DNA of 49,970 bases from Gammaproteobacteria bacterium. Its GTDB lineage: Bacteria; Pseudomonadota; Gammaproteobacteria; Ga0077536. The stretch is from positions 1 through 49,970 of the forward strand of contig JAUIFX010000007.1 of NCBI GenBank assembly GCA_030429865.1, written 5' to 3'. Of this stretch, positions 19,482 to 29,741 are shown piece after piece. Under the pieces are notes generated by a model. It did not search any database. It was not told the origin of the DNA and was given only the letters and a program-made list of their open reading frames with translations. Each line of letters starts with the position of its first letter. Positions within the stretch are counted from its first letter, which is position 1. A program made the translations under genes and the position numbers.

Positions 19482-20897
19482 TCAGGCCAGGCCGTCGAGC
19501 GGCGCGAGGCCGGCGAGGCTGACGACGAGGCGCTCGTGGTCGCGGGCGAGCCCGAGTTCGAGTCCGAGCTGGCGCGCGAGCGCGTCGCTGAGGCGCAGGC
19601 CCAACCCGGCATGCGGCCGCGATTCCGTCCCCGCGTTCAGCGACCGCGGATGCGCCAGTACCTGCGCGAGCGTATCGACGTCGAGACCGGGCGCGGCGTT
19701 CGCGACCGCGAAGCGTGCACCATGCTCCCCGCGCTCCGCGCGCACCACCACGCGCGCGCCGTGCGGCGCATGGTAGACGGCGTTGGCGACCAGATTGGCG
19801 ACGATGCGTTCGAGCATCGCGTGGTCGCTCATGACCCACAGCTCGGCCGGCGCCTCGAGCACCAGGTCGAGCCCGCGCGCGGCAGCCTCTGCCGCCAGCA
19901 GCCCGATCTGCCGGGTGAGCATCTCGGCGAGGTCGACCGGCTCGATCGCCGGCGTGTCGAGGCCGGCTTCGCAGCGCGCCAGTGCGAGCAAGGCATCGAC
20001 GGAGCGCGTCATGCCGTCGATCGCTCGCCGCAGCGCCGCCCGTTCGACCTCTCCGACGCGCTCGGCGCCAACCAGCATGCGCAGCTCGGCGAGCGGCGTG
20101 CGCAGTTCGTGGGCCGCCTCGCGGGCGAAACGCTGCTCCCGCGCGAGCGCGGCCAAGGCGGTGTCGACTGCTTCGTCGAGCCGCGTCGCGATGGGTTGCA
20201 GCTCCGCCGGCAGTGCCGTCGCGACGGGTAACGCCGCGGGTTCGCAGCGCGCCGTTGCCGCGCCGGCGTGGGTGCGCGTGACAACACGCGCGGCGATCGC
20301 ATCGCTGAAACGCGCCAGCGGCGCCAGGCCACGGCGCACCGCGACGATGCCGAGCAGCGCCATCAAGGCCAAAGCCGCCAGCGTGCCCAGGCTGAGCGCG
20401 AGATGCAGCCGATGCTCGAGCGCCTCGAGCGCTTCGCGTTCAGTCGCCACGACCAGCGTCTGCGGTCCCCCGCCACCCGGCTCGCGATGCTCGCCAAGCA
20501 CGGCCAGGGCCACCGCGCGACCGTGATGCCCGTCCGGCAGGACCAGGTCGTAGAGCACCGGCTGCTCACCCGGCCGCCGCGGCGGACTGGCGAGATCGCG
20601 CCCGTCGCTCGACGCAGAGCGCGCCAGGGTCGTGCCATCGGCCGCCCACAGCTGGTAGAACTCCTGGTGCCCGCCCGCAGCGTACTCGGGCCAGCGCGCG
20701 GCGTCGCTGACGGTGGCGCGGGCGCGCGTGTCGATGAGCCCGGCGAGGACCCGGCCACGCGCGGTGAGCGCGGTATCGAAGCGCGTGTAGAGTTCGCGAT
20801 CGATGGCGAGATCGAGCACCAGGAACAGGCTGCCCAGGGTGATGCTGCCGCCCGCAACGAGGGCAACGATGAGCCGGTTGCTGATTGACAACCTCAC
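19482..20897 (-). CDS. sensor histidine kinase
   Basis: FAREAAHELRTPLAELR H-box, NLVANAVYHAP N-box, HAGLGLRLSDALA G2; GTG start uncertain (20897 or 20924). Confidence 0.9.
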   Translation of the reverse strand: MRLSISNRLIVALVAGGSITLGSLFLVLDLAIDRELYTRFDTALTARGRVLAGLIDTRARATVSDAARWPEYAAGGHQEFYQLWAADGTTLARSASSDGRDLASPPRRPGEQPVLYDLVLPDGHHGRAVALAVLGEHREPGGGGPQTLVVATEREALEALEHRLHLALSLGTLAALALMALLGIVAVRRGLAPLARFSDAIAARVVTRTHAGAATARCEPAALPVATALPAELQPIATRLDEAVDTALAALAREQRFAREAAHELRTPLAELRMLVGAERVGEVERAALRRAIDGMTRSVDALLALARCEAGLDTPAIEPVDLAEMLTRQIGLLAAEAAARGLDLVLEAPAELWVMSDHAMLERIVANLVANAVYHAPHGARVVVRAERGEHGARFAVANAAPGLDVDTLAQVLAHPRSLNAGTESRPHAGLGLRLSDALARQLGLELGLARDHERLVVSLAGLAPLDGLA

Positions 20898-20955
20898 TGC
20901 GCGAGGTCCACGCAGCCGAGCCACGAGGCACTCGTGCCCAAGCGCGGCGCCGTGC

Positions 20956-21621
20956 TCAACGGACGAGGTACCCGAAACCGCGCCGCGTCTCGATCAGCTC
21001 GCTGAGCCCCGCCCGCGCGAGCTTGGCCCGCAACGTACTGACCAGTACCTCGATGACCTTGTCAGAGGCATCGCTGCGCGCGTCGTAAAGGGACTCGAAC
21101 AGCGCCGCGCGCGCGTGCACGCGTCCGCGGCCGCGTAGCAAGGTCTCCAACAACAGGTACTCCTTCGGCGTCAGGGCCAGGGGCTCACCGTCGACGCGCG
21201 CGATGCGCACCGCCGGGTCGACCTCGAGCGCGCCGGCAACCAGCACCGGCGGCGCCGCGTCGAGGCTGCGCCGCATCAGTGCCAGTATGCGCGAAGCGAG
21301 TTCTTCGAACGAGAACGGTTTGACCAGGTAGTCGTCGGCGCCGCGGTTGAGCGCCTCGACGCGATCGGCGACCTGGTCGCGCGCCGAGAGTACGAGCACG
21401 CGCGCACGCGAGCCCGCACTGCGCAGGTGCCGCAGCACGTCGAGGCCGTCGACGCGCGGCAGGCCGAGATCGAGCAGCACCAGCGGATAGTCGTAGGCAT
21501 CGAGGTAGGCCAGTGCGGCGGCGCCGTCCGCGGCCTCGTCGACGCTCCAGCCGCGCCCGGCCAGCCACTCGCGCAGGTGCTCGCGCAGCGTCGGCGAATC
21601 TTCGATCAGCAGCAAGCGCAT
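20956..21621 (-). CDS. OmpR-family response regulator
   Basis: MRLLLIEDS..., LVLLDLGLPRVDGLDVL, KPFSFEEL, winged-helix RGFGYLVR end. Confidence 0.95.
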   Translation of the reverse strand: MRLLLIEDSPTLREHLREWLAGRGWSVDEAADGAAALAYLDAYDYPLVLLDLGLPRVDGLDVLRHLRSAGSRARVLVLSARDQVADRVEALNRGADDYLVKPFSFEELASRILALMRRSLDAAPPVLVAGALEVDPAVRIARVDGEPLALTPKEYLLLETLLRGRGRVHARAALFESLYDARSDASDKVIEVLVSTLRAKLARAGLSELIETRRGFGYLVR

Positions 21622-21689
21622 GCGCCCTGCCGCGTCACCGGTTCGGCGTCTCGCTACGCGGCCCCGACCTGGTCCGCTCCCCGGCGCCG

Positions 21690-22832
21690 TCAGTCATCGG
21701 CCAGGAACGCCCCGAGCCGCTCGTAGGCGGCGAGGAAATCCTCCTGAAAATCCTGCATCACCGCCCGCACCGTGCGCGCCTCGTTCATCAGGCCGACACC
21801 CTGGCCGACCCAGTAGGTCGCGAGTTCTCGCGCCCCCGCGTGCCCGGCCTGGGCGAGCTTGTCGACCTTGGCGAGCGGCGGCTCGCTGACCAGGGACTGC
21901 AGCGGCATGGGCAGGGGCTGCGGCGCCTGCGGCGCTTCCCAGGCATCGGTCCAGGCCGAACGCAGCTGCCGCGAAGGCTTGCCGGTGCGGCTCCTTGCGC
22001 GCACCGTGTCGCGCGACGTCGCCGCGAGCATCTTCTCCTTGACGACCGGGTTCGTCTCGGCCTCGTGGGTCGTCAGCCACACCGAGGCCGTCCACGCGCC
22101 GGCCGCGCCCATCGCCATCGCCGCCGCCATCTGCCGCCCGGTGACGATGCCGCCGGCGGCCAGCACCGGCACCTCGCCGAGTTCGCGTACCGCGGCGACC
22201 ACCTCGGGGACCAGGACCATCGTCGAAACCTCGCCACAGTGGCCGCCGGCCTCGCCGCCCGCGGCAACGATGATGTCGACGCCGGCAGCGACCTGGCGCA
22301 CGGCGTGCTCGCGCGCGCCGACCAGGGCAGCGACGGCGACCCCGTGCTCGCGGCCGAGTTCGAGCATGCGCGGCGGCGGCACACCGAGCGCGTTGGCAAT
22401 GAGGCGGATGGGGTGACGAAAGGCGACTGCCATGGCGTCCTCGGCCCCGGATGGATGCAGGTTGCGCCCGAGATGCAAGGTGCCGCGGCGCATCGCCTCG
22501 AGGCCCTCGTCATCGACGTCGTGACGCGCGAGCACGTCGACGGTGAACGCCTTGTGCGCCTCCGGGATGGCCGCGAGCAGACCCTCGGCGTCGAACGCCT
22601 CACCCTTGCCGAGCACCTTGTCGGGAATCAGCAGGTCGACGCCGTAAGGCTTGCCGTCGACATGGGCATCGATCCAGGCCAGTTCCTCCTCGAGACGTTC
22701 GGCGGTCATGCTGGCGGCGCCGAACACGCCCATGCCGCCGGCGCGCGAGACCTCGGCGACGACGTCGCGGCAGTGGCTGAAGGCGAACAGCGGGAACTCG
22801 ATGCCCAGGCGGGCACACAGCGCGGATGTCAT
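21690..22832 (-). CDS. nitronate monooxygenase / 2-nitropropane dioxygenase-like
   Basis: LGIEFPLFAFSHCRDVVAEVSRAGGMGVFGAA; GGEAGGHCGEVSTMVLVPEVV; VLAAGGIVTGRQMAAAMAMGA. Confidence 0.88.
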   Translation of the reverse strand: MTSALCARLGIEFPLFAFSHCRDVVAEVSRAGGMGVFGAASMTAERLEEELAWIDAHVDGKPYGVDLLIPDKVLGKGEAFDAEGLLAAIPEAHKAFTVDVLARHDVDDEGLEAMRRGTLHLGRNLHPSGAEDAMAVAFRHPIRLIANALGVPPPRMLELGREHGVAVAALVGAREHAVRQVAAGVDIIVAAGGEAGGHCGEVSTMVLVPEVVAAVRELGEVPVLAAGGIVTGRQMAAAMAMGAAGAWTASVWLTTHEAETNPVVKEKMLAATSRDTVRARSRTGKPSRQLRSAWTDAWEAPQAPQPLPMPLQSLVSEPPLAKVDKLAQAGHAGARELATYWVGQGVGLMNEARTVRAVMQDFQEDFLAAYERLGAFLADD

Positions 22833-22842
22833 CGTCGCGCCC

Positions 22843-23640
22843 TCAACGGCCCTTGTACACGGGCGCGCGCTTCTCCATGAACGCGCGCGGACCCTCCTGA
22901 GCGTCTTCGGTCTTGAACACCGGCGCCGAAATCTTCGTCTCCAGCGCGAGTGCCGCCTGCTCTTCCATGCCCAGGCAGGCACGCGCCGACTGGCGGATGG
23001 CCTGGACGGCGATCGGCCCGTTGGCCGCAATCTTGCCGGCGATCTCCTGCGCCTTGGCCATCGGATCGTCGACGACGTAGTTGAGGAAACCGAGCGCCAG
23101 CGCCTCGTCGGCGCTGATCAGGTCACCGGTCAGCAGCAGTTCCATGCCCTTGGCGAAGGGCAGCTGCTGGGTCAGGCGCACGGTCGAACCGCCGGCCGGG
23201 AAAATCGCCCACTTGACCTCCTGTACGCCGAGCTTGGCAGCCGGCACGGCGACGCGGATGTCGGTGCCCTGGGTCATCTCCATGCCGCCGGCGATGGCAT
23301 GGCCGTTGAGCGCCGCGATGACCGGCTTGACCGGGTCGAAGCTGCGCAGGAAACAGCACTCGAAGATATCGGGATTGGCGAGGACCTTCTCGTCGTACTC
23401 GTTCTCCGCCGCGCGGCTGCCGGAAATCAGGGGAATGAGCTGGCCGAGGTCGGCGCCGGCGCAAAACGCGCTGCCGGTGCCGGTGAGGATCGCGACGCGC
23501 ACGTTGTCATCGTCACGGACCTTGTGCCAGGCCTCGGCGAGACGCACCGCGACCTCGGGATTGACGGCGTTGCGCGCCTCGGGACGATTGAGTGTGACGG
23601 TGGCGATGTGCCCGTTGACTGCGTAATCGACGACGGCCAT
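22843..23640 (-). CDS. enoyl-CoA hydratase/isomerase family
   Basis: ATVTLNRPEARNAVNPE; GTGSAFCAGADLGQL; ALNGHAIAGGMEM. Confidence 0.93.
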   Translation of the reverse strand: MAVVDYAVNGHIATVTLNRPEARNAVNPEVAVRLAEAWHKVRDDDNVRVAILTGTGSAFCAGADLGQLIPLISGSRAAENEYDEKVLANPDIFECCFLRSFDPVKPVIAALNGHAIAGGMEMTQGTDIRVAVPAAKLGVQEVKWAIFPAGGSTVRLTQQLPFAKGMELLLTGDLISADEALALGFLNYVVDDPMAKAQEIAGKIAANGPIAVQAIRQSARACLGMEEQAALALETKISAPVFKTEDAQEGPRAFMEKRAPVYKGR

Positions 23641-23847
23641 GTGTGCTCCCCTGCTGGAATGGTGATCGTTGGCCAGCCGGCGGCCTCGTCTGTGGCGCGT
23701 GCCGTTGCTGGTGCGTTCAAGTCTAACCGCCGGCAGCGTCTGCTGGCGACGCCGCGGCGTCGGGCAGCGACTTGATCCCGGTCAGCATCGCCACGGTGGC
23801 GAGCACCGATACTCGAACGACAAACGCCAACCAAGGGGGGACACGCC

Positions 23848-24273
23848 ATGTTCAAGGCTTCCGTATTTCGCCGCGCCGGCCTGCTCGGTGCGCTGCCGTT
23901 CGTCGCGAGCATCGCCTTCAGCTGCACCGCCAACGCCGCCGATGACGACGTCGCAAAGGTCGGCGAGCAACGCTTCATGGATTTCTGTGCCGTGTGCCAC
24001 GGTGCGGACGCCAAGGGCGGCGGGCCATTCGCGCCGATGCTCAACAAGGCGCCGACCGATCTCACCATGCTGGCCAAGGCGAGCGACGGCGAGTTCCCGT
24101 TCAACCAGGTCTACGACATGATCGACGGGCGCAGCATGCCCGGCGCCCACGGCACCAAGGACATGCCGATCTGGGGCGGCGAATGGAAGCGCATGGACGC
24201 GATCGGCGCGGAGACGGCGCTGCGCGGCCGCATTCTCGAGATCATCATCTACCTGCGCTCCATCCAGCAGTAG
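23848..24273 (+). CDS. small c-type cytochrome
   Basis: Signal peptide; FCAVCH heme motif; KDMPIWGGEW distal Met. Confidence 0.9.
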   Translation: MFKASVFRRAGLLGALPFVASIAFSCTANAADDDVAKVGEQRFMDFCAVCHGADAKGGGPFAPMLNKAPTDLTMLAKASDGEFPFNQVYDMIDGRSMPGAHGTKDMPIWGGEWKRMDAIGAETALRGRILEIIIYLRSIQQ

Positions 24274-24306
24274 GCGCCCTCCCCGGCGCCGCCGGCGCGG
24301 CGGCGC

Positions 24307-26805
24307 TCAGGCGTGTCCCGCCGCTTCGGCGGGCGCGCCTGCACGGCGTTCGCGCGCAGCCTGTTCGAGGCGTTCGCCGAGCGTCGGACAGACCGCGACG
24401 GCCGCTTCCACGCCGCGCCGGTCGAGTTCGTAGAGCGCGCACGCGGTCGCCGCGCGGCATGTCGCCGAGCGCGGCGTGTCGTCGAGCAGGGCCATCTCGC
24501 CGAAGAAGTCGCCCGCCATCAAGGTCGCTAGTTCGCCCGCCGCATCACCGGTGCCCGTGTCGGCCAGCACGCGAACCACGCCGCGCCCGATGAAGAACAT
24601 GCTCGTGCCGCGCTCACCGGCGCGCACGATGTCGTCCCCGGCGGCGACCGTGAGCAGGCGCAGGTGCGGCACGATCTCGGCGATCTCGTCAGGCGCGAGA
24701 TCGACGAAGAACGGTACCTTGCGCAGCAGCTCTTCCGGCGCGACCGCGAGTTCGCTGATCGACAGCGCGCCCAGCCGGCGCCGCTCCCGGTCGAACGTCT
24801 CGCCGAGTTCGTCGCTGAGGTTGGCGGGCACCAGCCCGGAGCGTGACAGGCGCTGCACTTCGGATTGCTCGACCTGCAGAATCAGGCGTTCGGCGAGACG
24901 CGTCTGCATGGCCTTGACGAATTCCGGGAACTGCTCGGCCCAGTCGTCGAGCCGGCCGCGCGCGGCGTCGCGCCGCTTGCGATAGGCCTCGCGCACGGGT
25001 GCCATCTGCCGCGCTTCGAAGGCGCCGGAACCGGCCATGCGTGCGAGCGCCTCGTCGACCCGGTCGCAGGCCTGCAGTGCGGCCCAGGCGCGTGCGTAAT
25101 CCCGTGCCACCGCGCGCGTGTGCGCGAGCCGTCCGAAACGGCCGGGCATCCGTGCGAGCCAGGCGAGCAGGCGCCGGGCCGTGGCATCGAGATCCTCGGC
25201 AATCGCCGTCGGCGTGCGCGCGAAGTGACGCAGCTCGTCGAGACGCACGGCCGCGGCATGGTCGAGGGCACGGTAGGTACGTTCGTCGATGTGATAGCGA
25301 CCGTAGAGCTCCCGGTAGGCGGTACGCTCGGTGGCGACGGCGCGCATCCACAGCATGCGCACCGCCTCGTCGTCATCGACCTCCTCGCGCCGCGTGCGCG
25401 CCATGTCCGCGCGCAGCCGGGCGACACGCGCGCGCTGTGCCGCTTCGAGGCGCTCGGCGAGTGCCGCCGAGAAGAGCCCTCCGCCGCGCAGTCCCGGGAT
25501 GCGCTCGGCGGCGACCCGCGCTGCCTCGCTCAGGACCTCGTCGCGGGCCAGCCGGTCGGCGACGCCGGGACGGTCCAGGCCGAGGCGCCGCATGAGCGGC
25601 TCGACGGTGAGGCCCTGCACGATCAGGGTGAACAACACCACGCCCATGACCACCGCGACGAAGGTCTCGGCCCAGGCGAAATCCCGCAGGCTCAACACCA
25701 GCGCCAGCGAGACCGCCCCGCGCAGACCGCCCCAGTACATCACTGTCTGGTAGGCGCCGCTGACCGAGAGGCTCGGGCGCAGCCGCCCGATCAGCGGCAT
25801 CAGTCCGTAAATGGCCAGCGCGCGCGAGAACAGCATGGCGAGAATCGTCAGGCCGAGCACGTCGGCCTGCGCCGCCAGCGCGGCGAAATCGATCGACAAG
25901 CCCATCAGCAGGAAGATGAGCGCGTTGGCCATGAACGCGACGTACGACCAGAAGTGCTCGATGTAGTCGGCGATGCCGGGTTCGATCTTGCCGCGCCCCC
26001 AACTGCCGATGACGAGACCGGCGGCGAGCGTCGCCATCACGCCGGACACGTGGAAGACCTCTTCGGCCACGATGAACGAGAGGTACGCGAGCGTCGTGAG
26101 AATCGAGATCACGATGGCCTGGTTGCCGCGCGCCAGGCCGATCACGCTGCCCGCGACGAAGGCCATCGACGCGCCGGCCACGAGACCGCCGCAGAACGTG
26201 ACGAGGAAATCGCCGACGGCACCCCAGGCGCCCGTACCACCGATGTGGCCGGCCAGCGCCATGCCGAGAAGAATCTTGGTCACCACGATGGCCGCCGCGT
26301 CGTTCAGCAGGCTCTCGCCCTCGACCAGGTCGGTCAGCCGGCGCGGCGCACCGAGCTGGCGGAACAAGGCGATCACCGCGACCGGGTCGGTCGCCGAGAG
26401 AATCGCCCCGAGCACCAGCGCGGCGGCCAGCAGCGCGTCGCCGAACAGCGCGACGAGCGCGCCGATGACGCCCGTCGAGACCAGCAGCCCCGGCACGGCC
26501 AGGGTCAGCACCGGCAGCAGGTTGTCGCGCAGCTCGCGCCAGTCGAGATGCGTGGCCGACTCGAAGATCAGGCTCGGCAGGAAGACGTAGAGAATGAGTT
26601 CGGTGCCGATGTGCAGGTCGAGCACGCGACCGACGCCCGGCGGCAGCAGCGGGGCCAGCTGGGCCAGCGCCATGCCGACCAACACCAGCAAAATCGTGAA
26701 CGGCGCGTGCAGGCGCCGCGCGAGCACCAGCGTGGCCGAGGCCAGCAGCAAGAGGATCGAGATCCCGAGGACCAGGTCGGCCACCGGGTTCTCATGCATC
26801 GTCAT
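24307..26805 (-). CDS. CPA1-type cation:proton antiporter with C-terminal cyclic-nucleotide-binding-like domain
   Basis: ATDPVAV and EGESLLNDAAAIV antiporter motifs; C-terminus RVLADTGTGDAAGELATLMAGDFFGEMALLDDTPRSATCRA. Confidence 0.9.
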   Translation of the reverse strand: MTMHENPVADLVLGISILLLLASATLVLARRLHAPFTILLVLVGMALAQLAPLLPPGVGRVLDLHIGTELILYVFLPSLIFESATHLDWRELRDNLLPVLTLAVPGLLVSTGVIGALVALFGDALLAAALVLGAILSATDPVAVIALFRQLGAPRRLTDLVEGESLLNDAAAIVVTKILLGMALAGHIGGTGAWGAVGDFLVTFCGGLVAGASMAFVAGSVIGLARGNQAIVISILTTLAYLSFIVAEEVFHVSGVMATLAAGLVIGSWGRGKIEPGIADYIEHFWSYVAFMANALIFLLMGLSIDFAALAAQADVLGLTILAMLFSRALAIYGLMPLIGRLRPSLSVSGAYQTVMYWGGLRGAVSLALVLSLRDFAWAETFVAVVMGVVLFTLIVQGLTVEPLMRRLGLDRPGVADRLARDEVLSEAARVAAERIPGLRGGGLFSAALAERLEAAQRARVARLRADMARTRREEVDDDEAVRMLWMRAVATERTAYRELYGRYHIDERTYRALDHAAAVRLDELRHFARTPTAIAEDLDATARRLLAWLARMPGRFGRLAHTRAVARDYARAWAALQACDRVDEALARMAGSGAFEARQMAPVREAYRKRRDAARGRLDDWAEQFPEFVKAMQTRLAERLILQVEQSEVQRLSRSGLVPANLSDELGETFDRERRRLGALSISELAVAPEELLRKVPFFVDLAPDEIAEIVPHLRLLTVAAGDDIVRAGERGTSMFFIGRGVVRVLADTGTGDAAGELATLMAGDFFGEMALLDDTPRSATCRAATACALYELDRRGVEAAVAVCPTLGERLEQAARERRAGAPAEAAGHA

Positions 26806-27062
26806 GCAGGGCTCCCGGGGCCGCACCGCTGCCGCCCGCCCGCGTAGCCGTTGTTACGCCCATGCCACGCGCTGACACTGCCGGCGGAAACACCGACCGT
26901 GCGGCTGCGCCGCCCGTTGGCGATGCCGCACACGGTTCCGCCTTGTGCGCTCATCTCGCATAAACTGGGCTTTCGGAGGGACGCGCGCCTCGCCTGCGCG
27001 CAAGCACGCGCGCTCGTTCAGCGCACCACCTACGGCAATTCAATTCAGGGGACGGAGACATC

Positions 27063-28688
27063 ATGACGATCAATTTCGCCAAGCTGTGGGAGTCGGTAGC
27101 CGACATCGTGCCGCAGCAGGTCGCGGTGGTCCAGGGCGCGCGTCGCTACACCTGGCGCGAATACGAAGAGCGCGCGGCGCGCCTGGCCGCGGCCTTCGCC
27201 GGTGCCGGTCTCGGCGCCGGCGCCAAGGTCGGCATGTACCTGTACAACTCGCCCGAGTATTGCGAGACCAATTTCGCCGCGCTGAAGATGCGGGCCGTGC
27301 CGGTCAACGTGAACTACCGTTACCTCGACGACGAACTCGCCTACCTGCTCGACAACGCGGACGCGGAGGCGGTGGTCTTCCACACCTCGCTCGGCGACCG
27401 CATCGCCCGCGTCGCGTCACGCCTGCCGAAACTGCGCCTGCTCGTCGCGGTCGACGATGGCCCGGTGCCGGGCACTGCCGCGCTGCCGGACGCGGTCGAG
27501 GCGTACGAGGCGCTGCTCGAACGGCACGCGCCGGCTGCGCGGGTCGCCGCGCAGGGCGACGAAATCTACATGCTCTACACCGGCGGCACGACCGGCATGC
27601 CGAAGGGCGTGATGTATCCCTTCGACGAGTTCACCGGGTTCTTCCTGCAGGGCTACCCGCCGATGATCGGCCTCGAGCCGCCGGCCGACGCCGACGCGCT
27701 GCTCGCCGCCGTCGCGGCACGGCGCGACGCGCCGCCGCTGGTCGCGATGTCGGCGCCGCCATTGATGCACGGCACCGGCTGCTGGCTCGGCATGATGGCG
27801 CCGCACATGATGGGCGGCGCGACGGTGCTGCTCGAAGAGCGAGGCCTCGACGCGGAAGCGCTGTGGGAGAGCGTCTCGCGCGAACGGGTGCAGCACCTGG
27901 TGATCGTCGGCGACGCGTTCGCCCGCCCCCTGCTCGCCGCGCTCGAGGCCCACCCCGGGCGTTGGGATCTCGATTGCCTGCGCCTGATGATTTCCTCCGG
28001 CGCGATGTTCTCGACCGAGGTCAAGCGCGCCCTCATCGAGCACTTGCCGGAACTCACCATCGCCGACCTGCTCGGCTCGACCGAGGGCGGCATGGGCCAG
28101 TCGCTCATGAACCGCCACACCCCCGCAGCCGAAACGGCGCGCTTCGCGCTGTCACCGACGAGCAAGGTCTTCAGTGAGGACGGCCGCGAGATCGCGCCGG
28201 GCTCGGACGAGATCGGCATGGTCGCCAACGGCGGCCTGGTACCCATCGGTTACTACAAGGATCCGGAGAAATCCGCGCGGACGTTCCGCGAGGTCGCCGG
28301 CCAGCGCTACTCGTTTCCGGGCGACATGGCGCGCGTTGCCGCCGACGGCACGCTCGAGCTGCTCGGGCGCGGCTCGAACTGCATCAACACCGGCGGCGAG
28401 AAAGTCTTTCCCGAAGAAGTGGAGGAAGCGCTCAAGCGTCACCCGGCGGTCGCCGACGCGCTCGTCTTCGGCGTGCCCGACGAACGCTTCGGCAATCGCA
28501 TCGTGGCGGTCGCGGCGCTCGTGCCCGGCGGCGACGCCGACGAAGCCTCGCTGATCGCGGCGGTCCATGAGCATCTCGCCGGCTACAAGGCGCCGCGCGC
28601 GGTGCACCTCGTACCGACGGTGCCGCGTGCGCCGAACGGCAAGGCGGACTACCCGGCCGCCCGGACCCTGTTCGAAGCGCGGGGGTGA
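27063..28688 (+). CDS. acyl-CoA synthetase (AMP-dependent ligase)
   Basis: YTGGTTGMPKGVMYP, SRGSNCINTGGEKVFPEEVEEALKRHPAV-type motif (GRGSNCINTGGEKVFPEEVEE), NGKADYP. Confidence 0.93.
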   Translation: MTINFAKLWESVADIVPQQVAVVQGARRYTWREYEERAARLAAAFAGAGLGAGAKVGMYLYNSPEYCETNFAALKMRAVPVNVNYRYLDDELAYLLDNADAEAVVFHTSLGDRIARVASRLPKLRLLVAVDDGPVPGTAALPDAVEAYEALLERHAPAARVAAQGDEIYMLYTGGTTGMPKGVMYPFDEFTGFFLQGYPPMIGLEPPADADALLAAVAARRDAPPLVAMSAPPLMHGTGCWLGMMAPHMMGGATVLLEERGLDAEALWESVSRERVQHLVIVGDAFARPLLAALEAHPGRWDLDCLRLMISSGAMFSTEVKRALIEHLPELTIADLLGSTEGGMGQSLMNRHTPAAETARFALSPTSKVFSEDGREIAPGSDEIGMVANGGLVPIGYYKDPEKSARTFREVAGQRYSFPGDMARVAADGTLELLGRGSNCINTGGEKVFPEEVEEALKRHPAVADALVFGVPDERFGNRIVAVAALVPGGDADEASLIAAVHEHLAGYKAPRAVHLVPTVPRAPNGKADYPAARTLFEARG

Positions 28689-28804
28689 ACGGCGGCGAAC
28701 ACCACGGCCGTTCACCCGGCACCGGGTGGTCGCCGGGCCGCGTTCTTCATTTTCAGTAACATATGGGCCAGAATTAAGAACCAATCTACTCTCGACACCC
28801 GTCC

Positions 28805-29665
28805 ATGACCGGTCTCCTGGCACAGCCCCGGCGCGACGCGCGGCGGTGGCTGAAGCGCCCCCTCGTGATGTGCCTCGTGTTGGTGTGGTCCGCGGCGGGC
28901 GCGCAGGACCAGGTCGGCCTGCGCACCACCGAACCCCTGGAACTCGACCCGGTCATCGAGGCCAGCGGCGTCGATACGACATGGTCAGCGCGGATCGGGA
29001 TCCTCGCCGCCATCGGCCCCGACTACGAGGGTGCCGACGCCTACCGCCTGCGCGCGGTGCCCGCCATGCGCGTGAGCTGGAAGCAGCGCCTCGTGTTCCG
29101 CGGCCGCAGCCTCGAAGCGAACGTGTACCGCGCCCATGGCCTGCGTTTCGGACCGATGATCGGTACGCGCGCCGGGCGCGACGAAGACCGCGACGGCGTG
29201 TTGCGCGGGCTCGGCGACGTCGACCGCGCTTTCGAGGCCGGCCTGTTCGCGCGCTATACGCTCGGGCCCGGCAGCCTGCGCCTGAACGTCCTGCACGACG
29301 TCAGCGGCGCCCACGACGGTCTCGTCGTCGAACTCGGCGGCGGCATCAAGCTGCCGCTCTCGAGCCCCCTGTTCAGCTTGAGCGTGACCAGCACCTGGGC
29401 CAGCCGCGACTACATGCGCACCTACTTCGGCGTCGACGCGGCGCAGGCGCGACGCTCGCGCCTGCCCGCGTTCGCCGCCGGCAGCGGCTTCAAGGACGTA
29501 CGCGTCGGCCTCGGCTCGCGCGTCGACCTGACCCGGCACTGGTCGGCCATCGTCACCCTGGCCTACGAGCGCCTGCTCGGGGACGCGGCGGACGGCCCGC
29601 TGGTCGCCATGCATGGCAATGCCGACCAGGTCTTCGCCGGGCTCGGCGCACTGTACCGCTTCTGA
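28805..29665 (+). CDS. MipA/OmpV family outer membrane protein
   Basis: PDYEGADAYRLRAVPAMRVSW; barrel ending ...GLGALYRF. Confidence 0.85.
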   Translation: MTGLLAQPRRDARRWLKRPLVMCLVLVWSAAGAQDQVGLRTTEPLELDPVIEASGVDTTWSARIGILAAIGPDYEGADAYRLRAVPAMRVSWKQRLVFRGRSLEANVYRAHGLRFGPMIGTRAGRDEDRDGVLRGLGDVDRAFEAGLFARYTLGPGSLRLNVLHDVSGAHDGLVVELGGGIKLPLSSPLFSLSVTSTWASRDYMRTYFGVDAAQARRSRLPAFAAGSGFKDVRVGLGSRVDLTRHWSAIVTLAYERLLGDAADGPLVAMHGNADQVFAGLGALYRF

Positions 29666-29741
29666 GCCCGCTGCCGCCGCACCGCGGCGACGCGAGTTGA
29701 GTACAATCCGCGCTGGCCCGATCACCCGTGCACGCGATGCC

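Noticed and set aside
24865-26847. 660-aa plus-strand ORF opposite the antiporter
   Set aside because: Same antisense artefact; low-complexity RDQEH-rich composition and no family motifs.
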